Origin: CAWBCI01 sp963787195
GTDB lineage: Bacteria > Bacteroidota > Bacteroidia > Bacteroidales > JAGOPY01
Reading direction: 5' to 3'
NCBI GenBank assembly: GCA_963787195.1
Contig: CAWBCI010000060.1
Coordinates: forward strand, 146,206 to 210,205
DNA length: 64,000 nt
Shown here in pieces: positions 17,019 through 26,666 of this stretch (position 1 is its first letter; every line of letters begins with the position of its first letter). Below the pieces are notes generated by a model that saw only the letters and a list, made by a program, of their open reading frames with translations, was not told where the DNA came from and searched no databases. A program made the translations under genes and the position numbers.

Positions 17019-20000
17019 ATGGTGTTGAACAAAAAAAGTTTTAGGCTTTATGTTTATATTTTAGGCATTTGCCTCACGTTCTTTCTGATTATACAAACCG
17101 CTCAATCTCAGGATTATTCTTTTTCGAATCCCTGGGGTGCTAAGGGGCTGAAAATTATCTCAGAAGACTCCAGAAATATAACACTGACATATTCAATCAG
17201 TGATTTTTCGATGGAAAATCTGGATGTAAATGGTGAGTCCCTTAAAAAGATAGAATTACCCGGACATTTTCTTTTTGGGAACCCCGGTGCACCAGACCTG
17301 CCCGGAGATGGAAGGTATATCGCCATTCCTGACGGAGCTGTTCCTGTTGTAACTGTCACAAATCAGAGAATAGTCAACTACAGTAATGTAAATATTTCTC
17401 CTGCTCCGGCGCTTCCGATAGATTCTTATGGTAAGAAACTGTCTTATAGCAAAGATCCTGATATTTATAACAGGAATGAATACTACCCGGCCAATCCGGT
17501 GGTGCAATCACAAATCATAAAGTTGAGAGGGGTAAATGTATTGGTTCTTGGAATCACTCCCTTTCAATATAATCCGGTCACCAAAGATCTTAGGGTTTAC
17601 CGTGATCTGAAAATCAATATTGAAATGAAAGGCGGAAACGGACAATATGGAGAAGAACGTTTACGCAGCAGATATTGGGATGGTATCATGGCGGATGTGA
17701 TCATGAATTATAATGCACTTCCAAAAATAAATTATGAAGGACAACATCATGAGCAGAATGGTAGTCGTGATATTACAGGATGTGAATATCTTATAATATC
17801 TCCGAATGATGCGGTTTTCCAGCAATGGGCAGATACCATAAAGCAGTTTCGGACTGAACAAGGTATACAAACCGAAGTTGTAACGCTTGCCGAAATCGGA
17901 GGAGATGATGCGGCTTTAATTGAAGCTTATATTGATAATGCATACAACACATGGGACCCGGTTCCTTCTGCTGTATTACTCCTTGGGGATCATGGCGCGG
18001 ATGCCAACAACACGGTGGCAAGTTCAGTCCGTACGGATCATCCATACAATGGAGTAAGTTCCTATATTTCCGATAATACCTACGCAGATGTTAACGGAGA
18101 CATGCTCCCGGATATAGCTTTTGCCCGTATTGTTGCCCGGAATGCTTCCGAACTACAAGTTATGATTGATAAGTTCATTAACTATGAAAGAAATCCTCCT
18201 ACCGATCCAAATTTCTACAGTCACCCTATAACAGCTCTTGGCTGGCAGACCGAACGTTGGTTCCAGATTTGCTCGGAAGTGGTAGGAGGATTTTTCGCTA
18301 ATGCACTTGGTAAAAGCCCCGTAAGGATCAATGCGGTTTATGGAGGCAACCCCGATACTGACCCCTGGTCAACCGCATCCAATACATCAACAGTAGTCAA
18401 CTATTTTGGCCCTTCAGGATTGGGTTACATTCCGGCTACACCGGCTGAACTCGGCAACTGGACGGGAGGTACCGCTGCAGGAATAAATACAGCTATAAAC
18501 CAGGGGGCTTTTCTTTTACAGCACCGTGACCATGGCTATACGCAAGGATGGGGAGAACCTTCTTACAACACCACCAGTGTTAACAGCCTTACCAATACTA
18601 ATAATGAACTGCCTTATGTAATGTCTGTGAATTGCCAGACAGGTAAATTTAACAACTCTACAGAATGCCTTGCTGAGAAATTCTACCGTTACACATACAA
18701 TGGTACAGCTTCCGGTGCACTCGGTGTAATGGCTCCTACTGAGATATCTTATTCATTTGTGAATGATGTATACACCTGGGGTGTTTACGATTACCTCTGG
18801 CCTGAATTTATGCCTGATTATGGTTCCAACCCTGTCTCAAGAGGCCTGATGCCCTGTTTTGGAAATGTAGCGGGAAAATATTTCCTGCAACAATCAAGCT
18901 GGACCAGTGGACAGGTTTATAAAAATATTACCTACAATCTATTCCATCACCATGGAGATGCTTTCCTTACTTTATACTCAGAAGTACCCCAAACTCAGAA
19001 TGTCATACATGATCCCTATATCGCATCATCTTCCACGGAATTTGAGGTGACAGCCGATTCCGGGGCTTTTCTGGCATTGACCCTGGATGGTGCTATCCTG
19101 GAGACCCATGAATCAAACGGGAACCCCATATAGTTTCGTGCTTCCTCCAAACCTGAATGGTGAAGACCAACTTGTACTGACTAGTACAAAACGCAACTAC
19201 TTACGCTATAGGTCAGTATTAAATATACTTGAAATTAATGGAGCCCATGTTCTTCTTCTCAATAATGAAGTGGACGATATTATTGGAAACAATAATCAGG
19301 CCTTGGATTACGGGGAAGATTCCTATTTTAATTTTGTCCTGAAAAATTATGGGAATTCGGATGCTCAAAATGTTAATGCAAGCCTGGAGAGCAATGACCC
19401 ATATATTACTATCCTGGACTCAACAAACCTTTTCGGCACTATCATTGCAAACGATACAAGCAGGGTGAATCAAGGGTTCATGATAAGTGTCGCCAATAAT
19501 GTTCCGGACGGACACGATCTTTCCTTCAATCTGATCATTAATGATGACTCAGACTCATGGAATTGTCAGTTTGATCTCCCGGGCCATGCTCCTTTATTAA
19601 ATTATGAATCATTTGAAATCATCGATAATAACGGCGGTGACAATGATGGAATCCTGGATCCCGGAGAAACCGTCCTCATGGGCATAAATCTATCTAATAC
19701 AGGCACTTCAGAAGCAGATAACCTTATCGCAAACTTGAGTTCCACAAATCCCAATATAACGATATATTCGGCCACAGCTAACTTTGGGAATCTCGCGGCC
19801 AGCGGCAGTTCCATCCAATATTTCTCAGTCTATGCAGATACTGCAATGAATCTCGGAGAAATAGCTGTTTTCAATATCTCGGTGCAGGCAAACAAAGGAA
19901 TCAGCATGAGTGAGTCCTTCAGCACACGGGTAGGCCGGATACCAGTCCTGATCATAGACCGGGCTCCTGACCTGAGTTCCGGTCCTATGATCAGAGATGC

Positions 20001-20757
20001 CATGGAAGCCAATGGTGTTGAGTATGTATTTATGACCTATTTCCCAACTGATCTTGGACTCTATTCCAGTATCTTCGTATGCCTTGGAGTATATGGCAAT
20101 AAACATCCACTCCTCAGTAACGAGGGGCAGCATTTGGCCGATTTCCTGAATAATGGAGGCAAACTCTATTTGGAAGGCGGTGATAACTGGGCTTATGATG
20201 TACCAACTGTAGTAAATTCCATGTTCAACATTAACGGCATTTCAAATGGAGCCGCCGACCTGGGAACTGTGGTTGGCACATCCGGAACAATCACTCAGAG
20301 TTTGAGTTTTAACTATAGCGGTGACAACAGCTATATTGACCGTCTTTCAGCCACCAATCCAGGCTTTGTAATCCTTTCAAATCAAACACCGGGATATGTG
20401 ACAGCTGTTGCTAATGAAACATCTGTTTATAAAACTATAGGTTCATCACACGAATTCGGAGGGCTATCATCAGACAGCCAAACGCTGACAAAATTAATGG
20501 CTGTGTATCTGAGATTCTTTGAAATTCCTGTCAATGTCACCTGGCTTGGAAACAATACCGACTGGAACGATCCGAATAACTGGAGCAACAGTATGGTACC
20601 CGATGTTCATACAAATGTTATAATCCCTGCAGTGAACAGGGGAAATTCTTTCCCTGAGGAGAATACCGGAGGTGAAATGGAATGCAAATCTCTTTCCATG
20701 GATCCTGGAGCAACATTAGTAGTACCAGCAGGTTCAACATTTTACGTCCATAATTAG
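17019..20757 (+). CDS. Gingipain-like C25 cysteine protease, broken by one frameshift
   Basis: The first frame (17019-19133) has a signal peptide (YVYILGICLTFFLIIQTAQS), a propeptide-like part and the C25 catalytic domain: AVLLLGDHGADANN, VNGDMLPDIAFARIVARN, the histidine in LLQHRDHGYTQGWG and the catalytic cysteine in YVMSVNCQTGKFNNST. A frameshift near 19121 moves the frame; dropping one base gives NGTPYSFVLPPNLNG and continues into the second frame to 20757, which holds CARDB/Ig-like beta domains (NNQALDYGEDSYFNFVLKN, NGGDNDGILDPGETVLMG) and a short WLGNNTDWNDPNNWSN module. Total about 1,245 residues. Exported protease, possibly for host or environmental protein degradation. No obvious type IX sorting domain at the end. 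Confidence 0.88.
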
Positions 20758-20785
20758 TTGGTTTTTCCATATAATTAAATTTGTG

Positions 20786-20820
20786 AACCGGTCAGTATTA
20801 ATTTACTGACCGGTTTTTTT
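20786..20820 (+). terminator. Rho-independent terminator of the C25 protease gene
   Basis: A perfect 12-bp stem (AACCGGTCAGTA / TACTGACCGGTT) with a 6-base loop is followed by a T-run, 28 bases after the protease stop. It confirms that the gene truly ends here. Confidence 0.9.
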
Positions 20821-21131
20821 ATCTGCCATTAAGCTTTCCTGCCAAATTTTATCCCCGAAAATCCTTACTTTGACATTTATTAAAGCTTTATTAACATAAT
20901 TATCATTTTATTAACAATTTATTTATGCGAGCATAGCTAAAAAAATATTTATCTTTATCATGCTTTAGTCACTGCTGCCTTTCATAACTGATAATTTGCA
21001 CTTTACAAAAGGGGTTGAACTATTTTCATAATACAATTGTTTAATGAAGGTTGATGTATTATTAAGCAGGATGGCGATTCTCTTTTTGCCACTTAATCTG
21101 TGATAATCAAAGTAACCTATTTATATATAAC
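20821..21131. other. Upstream region of the type VI secretion operon
   Basis: About 310 AT-rich bases between the protease terminator and tssH. It must hold the promoter for the plus-strand arm; several partial TAnnTTTG-like stretches occur but none matches fully, so no box is assigned. No ORF is supported. Confidence 0.4.
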
Positions 21132-23636
21132 ATGGAAAATATTCTGGATTTAACATTCACAGATGAGGTAAAACAGGCTGTGAGCATTGCTCAGTCGCTA
21201 GCCAAAGAATATTCTAACGACAAGTTTTCTCCTTCTCATTTATTAAAAGCATTATTGCATAAGGATATAGGTTTGACTAAATTTCTGGAGTCCCTCAAAA
21301 AGGATTTTTACTTTTTGGAAGAATGGGCAGAAGTTCGGATTGAATCCTATCCGAAAGCATCAAGGATCCCTGAAATGCCACCTGCTGACGAGCAGGTTCG
21401 GGCAGTAATGGCTGAGGCGGATAATTTCCGTCTGAAACTTTCTAAGGATGCCATCGATCCTATTTGTTTGCTGGCCTCTCTGGCCACTCCTGGTGTTGGT
21501 TTTAACTATGAACAGCTTAAAACCTTCGTAATCACCCCCCAGGAAATTCTGGATGCTGTGATTGAGAAAACCGATTTAGAGAATATCTTGGGCGTATCGG
21601 AAGAAACTGAAACTGAAGGTACCAAGGGCGGCAAAGAAAAAAAGCAAAATGCCTTACTGAAATATTGTATCGACAAAACAAGCCTTGCCCGGCAGGGAAA
21701 ACTGGACCCCGTTATAGGCAGAGACAGGGAAATCCGTATGGTTGCTGAGATCCTCGGAAGAAGGTCTAAACCCAATGTACTTATACTTGGGGATCCGGGA
21801 GTTGGAAAAACCGCCCTGGTCAATGGATTCACCCAAAATATAATAGATGATCGGGTTCCTGAAAATCTGAAAGATGCTAAAATATTTGAGCTGGATTTCG
21901 GTGCTATTATTGCGGGTGCCTCTTACAAAGGGGAGGTAGAAGACAGACTTAAAAATATTATAAAGGAAATTGAAGGATTTGATAAAGCTATACTGTTCAT
22001 TGATGAGATCCATGTTTTGCTAGATAAACAGGCCGGGGCATCCGGAGCTGCTAATCTCCTGAAACCCGAACTTGCCCGTGGCATACTCACAATCATTGGT
22101 ACCACATCCATTGATAATTATACCAAATTCATAGAAACGGATGAAGCTTTTGATCGCTTGTTCGAGGTAGTGAAAATTGAAGAACCTTCAGAAGAATCCG
22201 CACTTCGAATGCTCAAGCAGATCATCCCGGTATACGAATCCCATCACAAGCTAAAAGTTGGAGAAGATGTATTGTCGGAAGCTATCCGGCTTTCCAAACG
22301 CTATATGAAAGAAAGGAGCCTTCCGGATGCGGCAATTGATCTGATTGACAGGACTATGGCCGTTGTAAAGCTGATGGGTGATACATCGGTCCAGGAAATC
22401 ACCAATTTGCAGAATAGTTTAAAGATACTTTCGGATAATGAATCGGGTCTCGAAACTAAAGCTCTCATGAGGGACCTGAGATGGTTTTACACCGAATTAA
22501 AAGACAGGATCAGCCCGGTTTTGTTTACCCTGCTAGAAGATGAAACCGACATTAACAGCTTCGAAAACCCGGAAGAATTTGTCAAATACCTGAACTACAC
22601 GCTGAACAGGCTGCACGAACTGGCCGGAACAAAAAGGGAAGAACTCGAAAAAGCGGATGTAGCAGCAGTTGTTTCACACAAAACAGGTATCCCGCTGGGT
22701 AAAATGATGACTTCGGAACGGGACAGGCTGATGCATACCGAAGAGCACCTTAAGAAAAGAGTTGTGGGGCAGGACCATGCCATTAAAAGTATTAGCGAAG
22801 CCATCCTTGAATCCCGCTCTGGACTCAGCAAGGCAGGACAACCCATCGGATCCTTTTTCTTTCTCGGCCCTACAGGTACGGGTAAGACTGAATTAGCCAA
22901 GACCCTGGCCGAATTCCTTTTTACAGATGAAACTTCCCTGATCCGCTTTGATATGTCGGAATTCAAGGAAGAACATTCAGCGGCTTTGCTCTATGGTGCA
23001 CCTCCGGGATACGTTGGATATGAAGAAGGCGGACTGCTGGTTAACAAAATACGTCAGCAGCCATATGCCGTGGTACTTTTTGATGAGATTGAAAAAGCCC
23101 ATAGCTCGGTATTTGATATATTCTTACAAATACTGGATGAAGGAAAATTACATGACCGCCTTGGCAAAGAAGGAGACTTTTCAAATGCAGTAATACTCTT
23201 TACATCCAATATTGGAAGTGACTTCATTATTGAATCATTCGCCAAAAATGAAATCCCTAAATCGAATGACCTGATGGAGATCATGACCCGCTATTTCCGG
23301 CCTGAATTTCTGGGACGTCTCACTGAGATCGTTCCCTTCGCCCCCATCTCAGAGCAGAATGTTGTAAAGATCTTTGAAATCCATCTGAAAAATTTATTAA
23401 AATCACTTGAACTGCAAGGAATACAATTAAATATTGAGCCTGGGGCTAAAGAACTCCTGGCCATGTCAGGCTTCACTCCTAAATATGGGGCACGCCCCCT
23501 GGTGGGAGTTATCCGGAACCGTCTTCGTCGCCCCTTATCCAAAATGATCATAGCAGGCGATATCGGACGAGGTGCTGTAGTGAACCTGAGAGCTGGTGAA
23601 GACAAAGAAATTATTTGGGAAACGGGTTCAAATTAA
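21132..23636 (+). CDS. tssH: Type VI secretion AAA+ ATPase TssH/ClpV
   Basis: The 834-residue protein has the ClpB/ClpV layout: N-terminal Clp repeats (residues 1-140), a first AAA+ domain with Walker A LGDPGVGKTAL and Walker B ILFIDEIHVLL, a middle region, and a second AAA+ domain with Walker A GPTGTGKTELAKTLAEF and Walker B VVLFDEIEKAHSS, then ClpB D2-small domain (GFTPKYGARPLVGVIRNRL). It unfolds and recycles the contracted TssB/TssC sheath in the cytoplasm. ClpV rather than ClpB is chosen because tssB and tssC follow directly. First gene of the plus-strand arm. Confidence 0.95.
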   Translation: MENILDLTFTDEVKQAVSIAQSLAKEYSNDKFSPSHLLKALLHKDIGLTKFLESLKKDFYFLEEWAEVRIESYPKASRIPEMPPADEQVRAVMAEADNFRLKLSKDAIDPICLLASLATPGVGFNYEQLKTFVITPQEILDAVIEKTDLENILGVSEETETEGTKGGKEKKQNALLKYCIDKTSLARQGKLDPVIGRDREIRMVAEILGRRSKPNVLILGDPGVGKTALVNGFTQNIIDDRVPENLKDAKIFELDFGAIIAGASYKGEVEDRLKNIIKEIEGFDKAILFIDEIHVLLDKQAGASGAANLLKPELARGILTIIGTTSIDNYTKFIETDEAFDRLFEVVKIEEPSEESALRMLKQIIPVYESHHKLKVGEDVLSEAIRLSKRYMKERSLPDAAIDLIDRTMAVVKLMGDTSVQEITNLQNSLKILSDNESGLETKALMRDLRWFYTELKDRISPVLFTLLEDETDINSFENPEEFVKYLNYTLNRLHELAGTKREELEKADVAAVVSHKTGIPLGKMMTSERDRLMHTEEHLKKRVVGQDHAIKSISEAILESRSGLSKAGQPIGSFFFLGPTGTGKTELAKTLAEFLFTDETSLIRFDMSEFKEEHSAALLYGAPPGYVGYEEGGLLVNKIRQQPYAVVLFDEIEKAHSSVFDIFLQILDEGKLHDRLGKEGDFSNAVILFTSNIGSDFIIESFAKNEIPKSNDLMEIMTRYFRPEFLGRLTEIVPFAPISEQNVVKIFEIHLKNLLKSLELQGIQLNIEPGAKELLAMSGFTPKYGARPLVGVIRNRLRRPLSKMIIAGDIGRGAVVNLRAGEDKEIIWETGSN

Positions 23637-23708
23637 TTAACTTTGATTTTACTATTTTGAATTGAATTAAATTAAAACAAACAAATAAACAACCTAATTT
23701 TAAAAATT

Positions 23709-24155
23709 ATGCAAAGCTATGGAATTGGCGGACAAGAAGTAAAAGGTGATGCCAGTGAAGCGATCACCGAAATCCCGCAAAATAGAACCCTGTTTGTAGA
23801 AAAACTCACATCAGAAGCTCCCATTAAACCCCAGATTGTTGGCGGACTTAAAAACATTGACGAAGTATTTGAACATTTTAAACCCACCCTGGATGTTGAA
23901 TACGAGGACAATGAAGGAGTTAGCCGGGAAGAAAAACTGAAATTTAACGGACTTGCTGATTTCGGCACCAAGGGAATTACTAACCAAAGTGCTTTTTTAC
24001 AGGATCTGCAGGTACAAAAAGAGCAATACCAAAAAATAATCAAGCAGCTCAAATCCAACAAACTCCTGAAGAAAGCTCTTGATAGCAGTGATACCAAAGA
24101 GGCTCTGCTGAATTCGATGTATGCACTGATCAAAGAGCTGGACGAAGCAAAGTAA
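23709..24155 (+). CDS. tssB: Type VI secretion sheath small subunit TssB
   Basis: The 148-residue product matches the TssB/VipA family of Bacteroidota: an N-terminal segment with TEIPQNRTLFVEKLTSEAP, a central LDVEYEDNEGVSREEKLKFNG strand region (split here, key part FNGLADFG) and a C-terminal helical half. With TssC it builds the contractile sheath around the Hcp tube. It is 72 bases downstream of tssH and 54 bases upstream of tssC, consistent with one operon. Confidence 0.93.
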   Translation: MQSYGIGGQEVKGDASEAITEIPQNRTLFVEKLTSEAPIKPQIVGGLKNIDEVFEHFKPTLDVEYEDNEGVSREEKLKFNGLADFGTKGITNQSAFLQDLQVQKEQYQKIIKQLKSNKLLKKALDSSDTKEALLNSMYALIKELDEAK

Positions 24156-24209
24156 TGCAGATCCAAAGAGTAATTAATTCATGTCAATAATTTAAAAATA
24201 AAAAATATT

Positions 24210-25598
24210 ATGGCAGAGCAGGAAAAACAAGCTCAAGGCATAGAGCAATTTAAAGAAAAAGTGGCAGCTGATGTGCAACAAGTTGAAAAACCGGCAGAAT
24301 TGCTGGATGATAGTGTTGCAATCTTAGCGAAAGTGGGTGGTTTTGACCTCCTTGAAATGGCTTTTGAGGGCGTCCAGAACATGAACCCGGAAAGAAAAGC
24401 CAGGAAAAAGATCTTCCTTACTGAATCAGGAAAGAAAAAGGAAAGAGAAGCTTTGAAAAAGGTCCTTGAATTATGGGCGGCCGTACTCACCTCTTCCGAC
24501 AGCATTTCGGATATGGTTGAGCAAAGTGAAAAAAGTGCCGAAATTGCTGAAAAAACACTGAAAGCGAATTTGAAAAAAGCGATAGAAGCTACCCGGGACC
24601 TTGAAAAATCATACCGCTCCGTCGCACTTTTCTTCAAAAACGCCGAAGGGGATAAGTTGAAGAACATTTCATTCCTCAACGCCGAACCGGATCAGCTAAA
24701 AGACCTGGACGACACACGTTTCATTGATGCAGTAAATGCTGAACTCGTGAATAATTTTGACAGGCTCGATTTACGTGATAATTACGGACTGCTTGTTGTC
24801 CCCGGTTACCTGGGTTCCAACAAGGTAGTTGAAAAATGGGCCAAAATCGCGCATGAGAACAAAGTAATGCTTGTAACAGATTTTGAACATCTTGACAATC
24901 CGGATGATGTCATGGAGTTATTCGAAATGGCTAATCTGACCGGAGGCGATATGTACCGCTCCAACGTCATGATGGCTTGCAACTGGCTGGTCGGAAGAGA
25001 AAAATACAGCGATGTCGGTGAATCTGAAGAGTTATATGTGCCTCCATCATCCGCACTGGCGGGTACTATTTACAATACCCTCATGTCACAGGTTGTTGCC
25101 GGTAAAAAACACGGCAGTATTAATGAGGTTGACGGCGTTAGGTTCGACTTAAAGAAAAGCGAAATAGCCAGTCTCGAAAGATTGGGTCTGATTCCTATGG
25201 TCAATGAATATGGAAAAGTGATGGCTTTCTCGGCCAAAACTCTTTTCAGTGGCGATAACCTGGGATTACAGACTTATTCGGTGGTCCGGGTCTTTGATTA
25301 TGTGACGAAAGTTTTAATGGATTTTCTGAACAGAAGGGCTTTCGAAAATTTCAATAATAAAACACAGAAAGATATCCTGAGTCAGATAGTCCGTTTCCTT
25401 GACAGTATTACTGGTCCCGGAAAACTTATTGAGAATTTCCAGGTGAAAAGATTTGAACAGGATCCTGTTCAGAAAGACAGAATTTATTTGGATATCAATA
25501 TGAAACCCTATTTCCCTGCAAAGAATTTCATGATCAAAATGGATGGGCAGAAAGGAGATGAGGGTGCAGACTGGAGTTCAGAATATGGCGCAGCATAA
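24210..25598 (+). CDS. tssC: Type VI secretion sheath large subunit TssC
   Basis: The 462-residue product is the large sheath protein (VipB). Characteristic segments are YGLLVVPGYLGSNKVVEKWA, FEMANLTGGDMYRSNVMMA, VPPSSALAGTIYNTL and a C-terminal domain ending KPYFPAKNFMIKMDGQK, which corresponds to the strand that completes the TssB/TssC handshake domain. The N-terminus is helical and lysine-rich, as in other Bacteroidota members. Cytoplasmic; assembles with TssB into the sheath. Confidence 0.95.
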   Translation: MAEQEKQAQGIEQFKEKVAADVQQVEKPAELLDDSVAILAKVGGFDLLEMAFEGVQNMNPERKARKKIFLTESGKKKEREALKKVLELWAAVLTSSDSISDMVEQSEKSAEIAEKTLKANLKKAIEATRDLEKSYRSVALFFKNAEGDKLKNISFLNAEPDQLKDLDDTRFIDAVNAELVNNFDRLDLRDNYGLLVVPGYLGSNKVVEKWAKIAHENKVMLVTDFEHLDNPDDVMELFEMANLTGGDMYRSNVMMACNWLVGREKYSDVGESEELYVPPSSALAGTIYNTLMSQVVAGKKHGSINEVDGVRFDLKKSEIASLERLGLIPMVNEYGKVMAFSAKTLFSGDNLGLQTYSVVRVFDYVTKVLMDFLNRRAFENFNNKTQKDILSQIVRFLDSITGPGKLIENFQVKRFEQDPVQKDRIYLDINMKPYFPAKNFMIKMDGQKGDEGADWSSEYGAA

Positions 25599-25657
25599 CT
25601 AATATATTTTAAAATATAATTTTCATTTTCTATTTATTAACATTAAATTTTTGAACC

Positions 25658-26065
25658 ATGTCAACAACCATCAAATTAAAAGTCGATGGCATTACGGATG
25701 AAATGGAAGTCACAAGTATGAGTTTCAACTATTCTTCCTATGCCAACGTTTCGAATCCGACAAAAAAGATCGATTTTACAGCAATTGCAATTAGTGACTT
25801 CTCATTTGTCATAATGGAACCGACTAAGGATACCATCACTGCATTGCTGAAATGGATCACTACACATGAGATCAAGGAAAATGCGAAATTTGACATCCGA
25901 AAGCAGGGAGAAAGTGAAAGCCCGCGCTCAATTACCCTTAAAAAAGTTTGTCTTACAGCTTATAGCGAGGGTATAGGTTCAGAAGGATCAAGTTTCGGTC
26001 TGTCCATAGTCGGACAAGTAGTAAACGTTGATGACGTTGAAGTAGACATGACAGAAGAAAGGTAA
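25658..26065 (+). CDS. tssD: Type VI secretion tube protein TssD (Hcp), first copy
   Basis: The 135-residue protein is of the Bacteroidota TssD/Hcp type: beta-rich, starting with TIKLKVDGITDEMEVTSMSF and containing an acidic C-terminus (VDDVEVDMTEER). Hexameric rings of Hcp stack into the inner tube that is propelled by sheath contraction. Length and position between tssC and vgrG are typical. A second, diverged copy follows. Confidence 0.9.
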   Translation: MSTTIKLKVDGITDEMEVTSMSFNYSSYANVSNPTKKIDFTAIAISDFSFVIMEPTKDTITALLKWITTHEIKENAKFDIRKQGESESPRSITLKKVCLTAYSEGIGSEGSSFGLSIVGQVVNVDDVEVDMTEER

Positions 26066-26169
26066 TTCCTTTTCCGCTCTTCTCATACTTTTTCTCAAGG
26101 ATGGCAGAAAGGGGAAAACCTGACTGCCATCCTTTTGCTCTTTATATTCAAAATTAAATTGTTTGTAAT

Positions 26170-26580
26170 ATGATACTATCTTCAAGGTTGCATATTGAAG
26201 GTCATCCGAAAGAACAAGAAGGCATTCCTTTATTAACATGTAACTTCAGTTTTGACCAGGATATTGATCAGCGGGGTTATCCGACTTCAACCGTAAAGGG
26301 AGGTGTCATTAATCTTTCCTTTGTGAGCGAGGATGATTCAGATATTCTCCAATGGATGTTCAATCGGGAAGCCGACAAAAACGGAAAAATTGTCTTTGCT
26401 TCAACTGAGAACACAAGACCCTTTAAAACACTTGAATTTACGAATGCCAGGCTGGTCCATTATGACGAAAGTTTTACACGGGATGTTGAAATGATTATGA
26501 GTCTTACGATCTCGACACGCACATTGGAGATTTCCGGAGCAACTCATATTAATATATGGACCGGATATGATGCAGATTGA
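26170..26580 (+). CDS. tssD: Type VI secretion tube protein TssD (Hcp), second copy
   Basis: A 136-residue paralogue of the preceding gene, with the same beta-barrel pattern (CNFSFDQDIDQRGYPTSTV, TLEFTNARLVHYDESFT, MSLTISTRTLEISG) but low sequence identity to it. Two TssD copies in one Bacteroidota locus are often a structural tube subunit and a variant linked with effector loading; which one does what is inference here. It stands 86 bases before vgrG. Confidence 0.88.
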   Translation: MILSSRLHIEGHPKEQEGIPLLTCNFSFDQDIDQRGYPTSTVKGGVINLSFVSEDDSDILQWMFNREADKNGKIVFASTENTRPFKTLEFTNARLVHYDESFTRDVEMIMSLTISTRTLEISGATHINIWTGYDAD

Positions 26581-26666
26581 TGTTTTTCGAGTCTGTTAGC
26601 TATGCGCTATAAAGCGATCTTGTTCCAATGCCGTTATTACCTAAATGCATTTGAAAAAATAATCCT

